NCBI RefSeq assembly: GCF_003534205.1
Contig: NZ_CP011102.1
Location: 1,934,036 to 1,998,035 of the forward strand
Reading direction: 5' to 3'
DNA from: Listeria weihenstephanensis
GTDB taxonomy: Bacteria > Bacillota > Bacilli > Lactobacillales > Listeriaceae
DNA length: 64,000 nucleotides
Shown here: positions 27,228-36,607 of the stretch, in pieces
Layout of the letters: every line of letters starts with the position of its first letter
Position numbering within the stretch: the first letter of the stretch is position 1
Notes under the pieces: model-generated
What the model saw: the letters and a program-made list of their open reading frames with translations, nothing else
The model's database searches: none
What the model was told of the DNA's origin: nothing
Position numbers and translations under genes: made by a program

Positions 27228-28172
27228 TTAGCCAATATGCTTAATATTTTCGGCAATCACCGCGGCCGAAGCATCAAACTGCTCTTGCTCCAACGCATTC
27301 AATTGCAATGTGATAATTTCCTTCACACCATCCTGCGATAAAACGGCTGGCACGCCAATTGCAATACCATGCTTGCCGTATTCCCCATCCAGGACACAAG
27401 AAACCGCCAAGGCTCGGTGGCTTCCACTGAAAATATTACGGCAAATTTCCACAATCGTTCCAGCGATACCATATTCCGTGCACCCTTTTTGATGATAGAT
27501 TTCAAAGCCAGTATCGCGCGCACGTTCACCGATATCCTTCAAATCAAATTCCGTTCCAAACTTTTCTTTGCTGTAGGCGTTGATCGACTTTCCGTACACC
27601 GACGAATGCGACCAAACTGGAAATTGTGAATCGCCATGTTCACCAAGTACAAACGCATCAATACTTTGCGGTGCCACATCCAATTTTTCAGATAACAAAC
27701 GACGTAATCTGGTTGTATCTAGCCAAACGCCAGTACCAAGCACCCGATGACGCGGTAATCCAGAGAGCTGCCATACTTGATACGTAATAATATCAACCGG
27801 ATTCGCCGCTACTAAAAAGATACCTTCAAACCCGTTCTCCATCATCTTTGGGACAATATTTGCAATGATCCGCGATGTACTTTTTAGCTCATCCAACCTC
27901 GTTTGGCCCTCTTTCAAAGCACCGGCCGTCACGGTAATCACCGCGATATCGATGTCACGACAATCCTTCGCCTCACGTACGCTAATTTTCATCATACCAT
28001 GCGTAAAAGCCGCTGCATCCGCTAAATCCTTGCGATGGCCTTCCACACGTTCTGTATTTAAATCGACAAGGACTAATTCCTCACAAATATTCTGATTCAC
28101 AAAAGCATGCGCCGCCGCCGAACCAACATTCCCAGCACCGATAATCATCACTTTTCTAGGTTTCAAATTCAT
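27228..28172 (-). CDS. L-lactate dehydrogenase family protein
   Basis: An NAD-dependent lactate/malate-type dehydrogenase of 314 residues. Visible are the Rossmann loop GAGNVGSAAAHAF (about 12-24), GQTRLDE with glutamine at the substrate-specificity position (favouring lactate over malate), VAANPVDI and the catalytic histidine in LGEHGDSQFPVWS (about 175). Listeria carries several ldh paralogues and this corresponds in position to lmo1534, so it may be a secondary LDH or a related 2-hydroxyacid dehydrogenase. The ATG at 28170-28172 has GGAAGG upstream. Confidence 0.88.
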   Translation of the reverse strand: MNLKPRKVMIIGAGNVGSAAAHAFVNQNICEELVLVDLNTERVEGHRKDLADAAAFTHGMMKISVREAKDCRDIDIAVITVTAGALKEGQTRLDELKSTSRIIANIVPKMMENGFEGIFLVAANPVDIITYQVWQLSGLPRHRVLGTGVWLDTTRLRRLLSEKLDVAPQSIDAFVLGEHGDSQFPVWSHSSVYGKSINAYSKEKFGTEFDLKDIGERARDTGFEIYHQKGCTEYGIAGTIVEICRNIFSGSHRALAVSCVLDGEYGKHGIAIGVPAVLSQDGVKEIITLQLNALEQEQFDASAAVIAENIKHIG

Positions 28173-28237
28173 CAATCCTTCCCACTTCATGTTCCTATTT
28201 TACACAGAATTAAGTCGAAAAGGAAGTAATCGATTTA

Positions 28238-28369
28238 CTATTTTTGCAGCAATTCCAACTGTGGCGAACTTGCCCCAACAACCGCACCTTCTAATTGATA
28301 CAAGAAATAACCACTTAAACCTAATAATAATGTTCCTAAAACTGCCCCAGTTACGATTAATTTTTTCAT
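28238..28369 (-). CDS. Small single-pass membrane protein (43 residues)
   Basis: A 43-codon minus-strand frame. The product starts MKKLIVTGAVLGTLLLGLSG, one hydrophobic helix (about 4-24) followed by YQLEGAVVGASSPQLELLQK. It lacks a lipobox cysteine, so it is probably a single-span or secreted peptide. GGAGCGGGTAAAG precedes the ATG. It lies between ldh and the DUF4064 gene. Family unknown to me. The rest of this gap contains only the terminator at 28468-28504. Confidence 0.6.
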   Translation of the reverse strand: MKKLIVTGAVLGTLLLGLSGYFLYQLEGAVVGASSPQLELLQK

Positions 28370-28467
28370 CTTTACCCGCTCCATTCGCCTTATTTATAGG
28401 TTCATTTTATCAATAAAGAGCGACCAATTCCCGCGATTTAGATGACATCTACCTTACAATTTTGACA

Positions 28468-28504
28468 CAAAAAAAACCTGCCTACAAAAGTAAGCAAGTT
28501 CCTC
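28468..28504 (-). terminator. Terminator of the DUF4064-like gene
   Basis: On the minus strand AACTTGCTTAC pairs with GTAGGCAGGTT and a run of eight T follows, immediately after the stop codon. Confidence 0.85.
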
Positions 28505-28506
28505 TT

Positions 28507-28872
28507 TTAAAAATCTTCGTATGGTGGTTTACGAGAAACGCACATGATACCTGAAATAAGTAGTAGTACGCCTGGCACGATCCAAAGTAGTTGAATCAAT
28601 ACAAAGCCAACACCGCCGATAATAATCAAGATAATACCCCAAAGTTTAGCATTCGCTTTGATTAGACAAGATGCGACAATCGCAAATCCGGACATTAGAA
28701 AAATCAATACACCAAATGCAATAGCGCCAAATCCAAAGAGGCTACCGAAATCCTCCATCGTTGCAACCGAAGCTGCCGTCATAAATAAACCAGCCAGCAT
28801 CGTTGTTCCAGCTGCAATAATACCTGTAATCCCGCCAATTAATCCTAATACAAATTCTGCTGTTCTGTTCAT
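28507..28872 (-). CDS. DUF4064-like four-helix membrane protein
   Basis: A 121-residue integral membrane protein with four hydrophobic helices (about 7-31, 44-68, 73-91 and 92-108) and a short hydrophilic tail (SRKPPYEDF). The start MNRTAEFVLGLIGGITGIIA, with a glycine-rich first helix, resembles the DUF4064 family of Firmicutes; function unknown. It forms its own unit between ldh and yebC. Confidence 0.75.
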   Translation of the reverse strand: MNRTAEFVLGLIGGITGIIAAGTTMLAGLFMTAASVATMEDFGSLFGFGAIAFGVLIFLMSGFAIVASCLIKANAKLWGIILIIIGGVGFVLIQLLWIVPGVLLLISGIMCVSRKPPYEDF

Positions 28873-28963
28873 TGAGCTCTCCTTCTTTGTTCTTGAATTT
28901 AAAAGCCACGTAAAAAAGCCTATAGAACAAGATTACACTAATATCAGCGCGCTGTAAAGTACC

Positions 28964-29690
28964 TCAATACCCATCCGCATTCGTGTATACTTCCTGCACA
29001 TCATCATCGTCCTCTAGCGCATCAACCATCCGCTCAAATTGTTCCTTTTTATCCTCTGGAACTTCGTTTATCACCTGTGGAATCATCGATAACTCCGCCG
29101 TCGCAAAATGATACCCCGCCGCATCAAGCGCATCTTTGACCTCCGTAAATGCTCCCGCCTCGGTGTAAATCTCAAAAGCTTCGTCGCTAACTTCCACATC
29201 ATCCGCCCCAGCCTCAATCGCCTCCAGCATAAACGTATCCTCATCAGCCTCCAAGCCCTCTCGTTCGATCACAATATATCCCTTACGATCAAACCATATA
29301 CGCAACACTTCCCGTCTCACCAAGACTACCGCCGTTCTTATTAAATGCAACGCGCACGTTTGTTGATGTCCGGTTCCGATTATCCGTTAACGTATGCACA
29401 AGCACCGCAATACCACCTGGTCCATATCCTTCATACGTGATCTCATCGTAATGCTCCCCATTCGTATTCCCAGCAGCCTTATCAATCGCTCGCTTAATAT
29501 TATCATTCGGCATATTCACCGCTTTCGCCTTATCCACCACAAGTCGTAAAGACGCATTCGTAGCAATATCCGCCCCACCCTTCGCCGCCACAAAAATTTC
29601 CTTCGCTAACTTCTGAAAAACTTTTGCCCGCTTAGAGTCCTGCGCATTTTTCCGGCCTTGAATATTTTTCCACTTCGAATGTCCTGCCAT
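28964..29690 (-). pseudogene. yebC: YebC/PmpR-family protein, interrupted by a one-base insertion
   Basis: YebC proteins (TACO1 relatives) help ribosomes through difficult sequences such as proline runs. The N-terminal part (29289-29690) begins [20 protein letters not shown] and ends GSVAYMV-stop. The rest continues in the next frame as [13 protein letters not shown] to EVYTNADGY. Deleting one G of the GG pair (plus-strand CC at 29294-29295) restores a 241-residue protein of normal family length with SVAYMFDRKGY. The base is either a sequencing/assembly error or a true frameshift; everything else is intact. The second half has no ribosome site of its own. Confidence 0.9.
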
Positions 29691-29770
29691 ATTTCACTAC
29701 ACTCCCTCAAACTCATTTGTTAGTTAAAAGTCTAGCCTAGTTCACTCAAAACATCAATGAAAACGCTACA

Positions 29771-29813
29771 AAAAATCACGCCGAACCAATTTTTACATGG
29801 TTCGGCGTGATTC
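29771..29813 (-). terminator. Terminator after pheA
   Basis: ATCACGCCGAACCA pairs perfectly with TGGTTCGGCGTGAT around a short loop, followed by TTTTTT on the minus strand, eight bases past the pheA stop. Confidence 0.9.
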
Positions 29814-29820
29814 CCATATA

Positions 29821-30678
29821 TTATTTCATCTTCACAGGCAGTCTGTAAACATGATACGTTCCTAATTCTCGTGTTTTACCACCCAGCAAAGCAATCTCTT
29901 CCAAGGCATTTTGAACCAGCTGCGTCTCACCGTCAGAAAGTAAATCAATTAAAAAGAAATACTCGCCAAGCGATGTTTTTAGCGGTCTAGATTCAATTTT
30001 ACTCATATCAATATTCCGCCACGCAAAAGTAGCCAATACTTTATGAAGCGCACCCGGCATGTTATTCGGTAAAATAACACTTACCGATGTCTTCTCTTCC
30101 GCGCGATCTGGCAACGCGATATTCACTGGATTTCGACTTAAAACGACAAATCTCGTCTGATTCAACTCAATATCTTGGGCATTTTCTTTTACAATCATGA
30201 GACCATACTGCTCAGCCGCCATATAAGGCGCAATAGCAGCAACAAGCTCACTAGGATGATTACTCACCCATTCCGCCGCATAAGCCGTAGAAGGGGTCGT
30301 CTCACGCTCGACACCATATAGCTCTGTTTGTAAGAACGTATGGCACTGCGCGATTGCTTGCGGATGTGACATCACCTTTTGAACAGATTGCCACGTCGCT
30401 TTGTTATTCGGATGCACCATAATATGTTGCGCAATCGGAACGACAATTTCCGCTACGATGGGCACGCTTGAAATATGATACAAATAATCGAGCGTGATAT
30501 TCACCGTTCCCTCAAGCGTATTTTCAATCGGAACGACCGCTACATCGACTTTCCCTTTTTCAATCGCCATAATGCAATCGGGAATAGACGCGTATGCAAT
30601 TGCCTCCTCATCAGGAAATGCGCTAACTGCCGCAGAATGTGTGAATGTCGCCACCGGACCCAAATAACCAACCTTCAT
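29821..30678 (-). CDS. pheA: Prephenate dehydratase
   Basis: Converts prephenate to phenylpyruvate in phenylalanine synthesis. The 285 residues comprise the dehydratase domain (1-180, with GYLGPVATFTHSAA, VPIENTLEGTVN and the catalytic TRF motif in LNQTRFVVLSR) and an ACT regulatory domain (about 195-275, GALHKVLATFAWRNIDMSKIESRP, whose ESRP motif binds phenylalanine). The ATG at 30676-30678 has AGGGGTGG upstream. It follows obg by 18 bp. Confidence 0.95.
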   Translation of the reverse strand: MKVGYLGPVATFTHSAAVSAFPDEEAIAYASIPDCIMAIEKGKVDVAVVPIENTLEGTVNITLDYLYHISSVPIVAEIVVPIAQHIMVHPNNKATWQSVQKVMSHPQAIAQCHTFLQTELYGVERETTPSTAYAAEWVSNHPSELVAAIAPYMAAEQYGLMIVKENAQDIELNQTRFVVLSRNPVNIALPDRAEEKTSVSVILPNNMPGALHKVLATFAWRNIDMSKIESRPLKTSLGEYFFLIDLLSDGETQLVQNALEEIALLGGKTRELGTYHVYRLPVKMK

Positions 30679-30696
30679 CAAAATGCCACCCCTTTA

Positions 30697-32019
<1,323 letters not shown>

Positions 32020-32021
32020 TC

Positions 32022-32050
32022 ATTATAACGAACTTTAGCTACATAGTCAT
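32022..32050 (-). promoter_or_regulatory. Promoter of obg-pheA
   Basis: ATGACT (32045-32050) and TATAAT (32022-32027) are 17 bp apart, giving a start near 32015, about 30 bp before the obg ATG. Confidence 0.65.
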
Positions 32051-32105
32051 CCTTTTTCGAAATTTTTTTATAGGATGCTCCTATTTCCATCGTGTTATCA
32101 TACCA

Positions 32106-32151
32106 TAAAAAAAGAGTTTAAACCGATAAACATGGTTTAAACTCTTTTTCG
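32106..32151. terminator. Bidirectional terminator between the repeat array and obg
   Basis: AAAGAGTTTAAACC pairs perfectly with GGTTTAAACTCTTT across a nine-base loop, with A and T runs on both sides. On the minus strand it would stop read-through from glpK and the repeats. Confidence 0.85.
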
Positions 32152-32236
32152 GAATGGTTTTGGAAATAGTTTGAGCAACGTTATGAGTACGTCGTCCATC
32201 CTGTGATGCGTCATGTTCGGGCGCCTCCGGATCCAG

Positions 32237-32300
32237 CTTTGTTGTGGCTCTTGAAAAGCGTCATTTGCTTTTTTAGAGCCTCAATATGCAGTTGAATGTA
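32237..32300 (-). repeat. Dispersed intergenic repeat, copy C
   Basis: On the plus strand CTTTGTTGTGGCTCTTGAAAAGCGTC continues to TTTAGAGCCTCAATATGCA. This is the reverse complement of the copy A/B type (blocks TTGTTGTGGGTCTTA-GAAGCGTCC and TAGAGCCCCAATATG in copy A). It lies next to the tandem 124-bp array in the same relative order as copy B and the diverged unit at 12.3 kb. Confidence 0.5.
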
Positions 32301-32322
32301 ATGAAACTGCCTTCCTTTTAGT

Positions 32323-32671
32323 AGCCTCTCGGAAATTTCGTGGCCTCCACAAAAGTCAAAAGAGGACTTTTACTGCGTCCCCTAACAATTTCTGTCGAGT
32401 CTAAACGGGCTCTTTCAGCTTTTCAGGTGGTCCAGCTTCAAGAGCCAGCCTCTCGGAAATTTCGTGGCCTCCATAAAAGTCGAAAGAGGACTTTTACTGC
32501 GTCCCCTAACAATTTCTGTCGAGTCTAAACGGGCTCTTTCAGCTTTTCAGGTGATCCAGCTTCAAGAGCCAGCCTCTCGGAAATTTCGTGGCCTCCATAA
32601 AAGTCGAAAGAGGACTTTTACTGCGTCCCCTAACAATTTCTGTCGAGTCTAAACGGGCTCTTTCAGCTTTT
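32323..32671. repeat. Tandem array of 124-bp units (2.8 copies)
   Basis: Units begin at 32323, 32447 and 32571 with AGCCTCTCGGAAATTTCGTG and are nearly identical; copy 1 differs from the others at a few positions, such as CACAAAAGTCAA versus CATAAAAGTCGA. Each unit holds a perfect TAAAAGTC/GACTTTTA hairpin, or near-perfect in copy 1. At each junction GGCTCTTTCAGCT pairs with AGCTTCAAGAGCC (32408-32446 and 32532-32570, two mismatches in 13). The third unit ends exactly at the glpK stop codon. Frames across it are repeats of one another and not genes. Confidence 0.9.
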
Positions 32672-34165
<1,494 letters not shown>

Positions 34166-34209
34166 TTATAATTCCCCCTCAAAATAAGTATGCATTCTTT
34201 TCCATTTTG

Positions 34210-35022
34210 TCACGCTTTTTGCTTTTTGTCGAGTTGCATGGTGAAAAGTAAAACTAGAAGGAACAAGGCCACAAAAACCCATAACCAAATCCCGAAATCT
34301 TCGTTTATAATTGCATTGTAGCCGAGCCCACCAAGCGCCCCGCCGATAATTGGCCCTAGAACAGGAACCCATGAATACGACCAGTCAGAACCACCTTTTC
34401 CAGCAATTGGCCAAACAAAATGTGCAATCCGAGGACCTAAATCACGAGCTGGATTAATCGCATAACCCGTTGTCCCACCAAGTGACATCCCAATGACAAC
34501 AATCAAACCACCGACAACAAGCGGATTCAAACCTTCTGAAAATTTGTTAGCACCGATCGAAAGTAGTCCAAAGATCAAAATGAACGTACCCAATGCTTCA
34601 CCGAAAAAGTTAGAAGTAAAATGACGAATCGCTGGTGCCGTTGAAAATACGCCAAGTTTCGTCGGTTTGTCTTCCGTTTTTGCCCAATGTGGATAGTAAT
34701 GAAGCCATACAAGCGTCGCACCGATAAATGCACCGATAAACTGCGCGGATATGTACGGGAAAACATCTGCCCAAGGGAATTTACCAGCAAGTGCCATACC
34801 GATTGTTACCGCAGGATTCAGATGCGCCAAACTCATGTAACCGGACACATAAACACCCATTGTAACAGCCAAACCCCAAGCGATCGTGATAACTATCCAA
34901 CCACCCGCTTCAGCCTTTGAATTTTTTAACGAAACGCCTGCCACAACGCCTCCGCCAAATAATACTAAAATCATCGTACCTAATAACTCTCCTAAAAACT
35001 GTGTCCCAATACTCGTGTCCAT
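34210..35022 (-). CDS. glpF: Glycerol uptake facilitator (aquaglyceroporin)
   Basis: A six-helix channel for glycerol diffusion. The 270 residues contain both NPA boxes, LAHLNPAVTIG (about 66-76) and YAINPARDLGPR (about 186-197). The aspartate after the second NPAR is the mark of a glycerol facilitator rather than a water-only aquaporin. AAAGGAGCTGG precedes the ATG. It is the first gene of glpF-glpK and lies behind a long leader with an attenuator. Confidence 0.96.
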   Translation of the reverse strand: MDTSIGTQFLGELLGTMILVLFGGGVVAGVSLKNSKAEAGGWIVITIAWGLAVTMGVYVSGYMSLAHLNPAVTIGMALAGKFPWADVFPYISAQFIGAFIGATLVWLHYYPHWAKTEDKPTKLGVFSTAPAIRHFTSNFFGEALGTFILIFGLLSIGANKFSEGLNPLVVGGLIVVIGMSLGGTTGYAINPARDLGPRIAHFVWPIAGKGGSDWSYSWVPVLGPIIGGALGGLGYNAIINEDFGIWLWVFVALFLLVLLFTMQLDKKQKA

Positions 35023-35119
35023 TTATTCCAGCTCCTTTTGATTAGTTTTGGTCTAAACACCTGCAACATAAAGCACCCCTTGTTACTGTTTCGATGTAAA
35101 CCTTTTCTTCATTTATTTC

Positions 35120-35187
35120 AAAAAAAGAATGACAACCAAAACTAAGATATGCCAAAGGGCACACTTACCGACGTTTTGATTGTCATC
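35120..35187 (-). promoter_or_regulatory. glpFK leader terminator (candidate GlpP antitermination site)
   Basis: On the minus strand ATGACAATCAAAAC pairs with GTTTTGGTTGTCAT around a ~30-base loop, and TTTTTTT follows, about 100 bp before glpF. In B. subtilis GlpP with glycerol-3-P suppresses an equivalent leader terminator; GlpP control here is inferred. Confidence 0.7.
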
Positions 35188-35219
35188 TCTTCTCCTGACA
35201 AATTTATTAACTTAAAGCT

Positions 35220-35248
35220 ATTAAACCATATCAAGAAAACGCTGTCAA
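35220..35248 (-). promoter_or_regulatory. glpFK promoter overlapped by a cre site
   Basis: A consensus TTGACA (35243-35248) and TTTAAT (35220-35225) are 17 bp apart. AGAAAACGCTGTCA at 35234-35247 matches the CcpA cre consensus TGWAANCGNTNWCA at 13 of 14 positions and covers the -35, so glucose repression is expected. Confidence 0.8.
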
Positions 35249-35383
35249 CCCTTTAGTTCCATCGGTTCGCTTGTGTTTTATTGCACTTGTTTATGGACTA
35301 TACCCTAACATCCAGAGTAGGTAAACATGATTCTTGTGAAAAATAACAAGAATGTGGTTTGGAAGTGTTATCTAGTCATACGA

Positions 35384-35459
35384 TATGGATTAAACGCTCG
35401 CTTTGCTCACTCTTATATTGGGAGCGTAACTCACTTCGTTCGAACGCTCCCAACAAAAA
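35384..35459 (+). repeat. Dispersed intergenic repeat, copy D
   Basis: Begins ATGGATTAAACGCTCGCTT, continues TATATTGGGAGCGTAACTCAC and ends in the perfect hairpin arm AACGCTCCCAA, then CAAAAAGAGACCCC. It shares the ATGGATTA, GCTC and ATATTGGG blocks and the AAC-A-run end with copy A. TTGGGAGCGT and ACGCTCCCAA form a 10-bp stem. Nothing else was recognised between 35260 and 35384. Confidence 0.4.
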
Positions 35460-35485
35460 GAGACCCCTCAAAAGAAAGGTCTCTA
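35455..35485 (-). terminator. Terminator after rpmA
   Basis: On the minus strand AGAGACC pairs with GGTCTCT around a 12-base loop and is followed by TTTTTG, just past the rpmA stop. Confidence 0.85.
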
Positions 35486-35491
35486 AACATA

Positions 35492-35791
35492 TTATGCTTC
35501 TTGTACTGCTTCTACTTCTGGATAAACACTAACTTTTTTCTTGTCGCGACCCATACGTTCAAAACGTACGATGCCGTCTGCTTTAGCGAAAAGAGTATCG
35601 TCGCCGCCACGTCCAACGTTAGTTCCAGGATAAATTTTTGTCCCACGTTGACGGTAAAGGATAGACCCACCAGTCACAAATTGGCCATCAGCGCGTTTAG
35701 CACCTAAGCGTTTTGACTCGGAGTCACGTCCATTGGATGTAGAACCACCGCCTTTTTTATGGGCAAAATGTTGAATATCAAATTTTAACAT
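35492..35791 (-). CDS. rpmA: 50S ribosomal protein L27 (with cleavable N-terminal leader)
   Basis: L27 reaches the peptidyl-transferase centre with its N terminus. The 99-residue precursor starts [18 protein letters not shown]: the Firmicute extension ends in HF before AHKKGG, the site that Prp protease removes in relatives such as Staphylococcus. The core follows with [22 protein letters not shown]. It lies 14 bp behind the prp gene. Confidence 0.97.
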   Translation of the reverse strand: MLKFDIQHFAHKKGGGSTSNGRDSESKRLGAKRADGQFVTGGSILYRQRGTKIYPGTNVGRGGDDTLFAKADGIVRFERMGRDKKKVSVYPEVEAVQEA

Positions 35792-35805
35792 GAAAATTCC
35801 ACCTC

Positions 35806-36126
35806 CTACTTTTTGGAGTTAATTGTAATATAATCAGGATAGCTATACGCTAAAGATATCAATTGATGCTCCATGCCTTCCAGCAATATCTGAACATCCT
35901 CACTAGCTCCTAACTCTTCAGGGACAGAATAATAAAGATAACCATCATCTTCTTCCATCACAGGTTCGACCCCCATTCGTTCACCAATAGCATTTACCAT
36001 GCCAAAAGTAATCGATGTGGCCCCTGCACAAACCAAATCAGCGCCTTCTTCAGCGAAATTCGCATGTCCATCCATCTCAAAAGCAACGATTCGTTCTTCA
36101 TGCCGAATAAAATCTACATGAATCAT
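35806..36126 (-). CDS. prp: Ribosomal-processing cysteine protease Prp
   Basis: Removes the N-terminal leader of L27. The 106 residues carry the catalytic pair in DGHANF (His about 21) and [13 protein letters not shown] (Cys about 33). It is always placed between rplU and rpmA in Firmicutes, as here. I use the ATG at 36124-36126, nine bases beyond the AAAGGGG site; the upstream ATG would abut that site. Confidence 0.93.
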   Translation of the reverse strand: MIHVDFIRHEERIVAFEMDGHANFAEEGADLVCAGATSITFGMVNAIGERMGVEPVMEEDDGYLYYSVPEELGASEDVQILLEGMEHQLISLAYSYPDYITINSKK

Positions 36127-36147
36127 AAGTATCATCCCCTTTACAAA

Positions 36148-36456
36148 TTAAGCATTGATCGCATCGATCGTTAATTTTGTATAAGGTTGACGATGACCTT
36201 GTTTTTTGTGATAGTTCTTTTTAGGCTTATATTTGAAAACAGTCAATTTCTTAGCGCGACCTTGTTTTTCAACTTTAGCTGTAACTGTTGCGCCGTCCAC
36301 GAATGGAGCCCCAACTTTAACAGCGTCACCACTAACAAAAATAACTTTGTCAAATGTTACCACGTCACCAACTTCTCCAGCTAATTTCTCAACATAGATC
36401 TCTTGGCCAGCTTCAACTTTAACTTGTTTTCCACCTGTTTCAATAATTGCGTACAT
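36148..36456 (-). CDS. rplU: 50S ribosomal protein L21
   Basis: A 23S-binding protein of the large subunit. The 102 residues begin [18 protein letters not shown] and end KLTIDAINA, with the basic [25 protein letters not shown] signature. GAGGAGGTGC precedes the ATG. First gene of rplU-prp-rpmA, behind an apparent autoregulatory leader. Confidence 0.98.
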   Translation of the reverse strand: MYAIIETGGKQVKVEAGQEIYVEKLAGEVGDVVTFDKVIFVSGDAVKVGAPFVDGATVTAKVEKQGRAKKLTVFKYKPKKNYHKKQGHRQPYTKLTIDAINA

Positions 36457-36562
36457 ACTTGCACCTCCTCATATACTTAGACTCGCCATCATGAGGGGAT
36501 TGTTAAAAACAATACTTAGCCCTATTCTGAGCGGTTGTAGCATGGTGCGCTACAAACATAAC
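36457..36562 (-). promoter_or_regulatory. Candidate L21 leader RNA
   Basis: The ~105-nt leader contains TGTAGCGCACCATGCTACA (a hairpin with a seven-base GTAGC-type stem) and a TTGTTTTTAACAA stem before the ribosome site. Position and layout resemble the L21 leader described from Bacillales, through which L21 may repress its own operon. I could not check it against the family model. Confidence 0.55.
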
Positions 36563-36568
36563 ATTAGA

Positions 36569-36598
36569 ATGATACCATATAAAGAAAGCCCGTGTCAA
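36569..36598 (-). promoter_or_regulatory. Promoter of rplU-prp-rpmA
   Basis: TTGACA (36593-36598) and TATCAT (36569-36574) are 18 bp apart, 10 bp beyond the rng stop codon. Confidence 0.75.
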
Positions 36599-36607
36599 CA
36601 ACTATTC

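Noticed and set aside
28964-29350. Second half of yebC as an independent gene
   Set aside because: Its first ~18 codons are out-of-frame yebC sequence, there is no ribosome site, and the remainder is the yebC C-terminal domain.
32340-32652. Two nearly identical 62-codon plus-strand frames inside the 124-bp repeats
   Set aside because: They are generated by the repeat period itself, lack ribosome sites, and code for serine/leucine-rich sequence without family features.
32323-32671. Possible CRISPR array
   Set aside because: Units are 124 bp and repeated throughout, with no short repeat alternating with unique spacers and no cas genes in the window.
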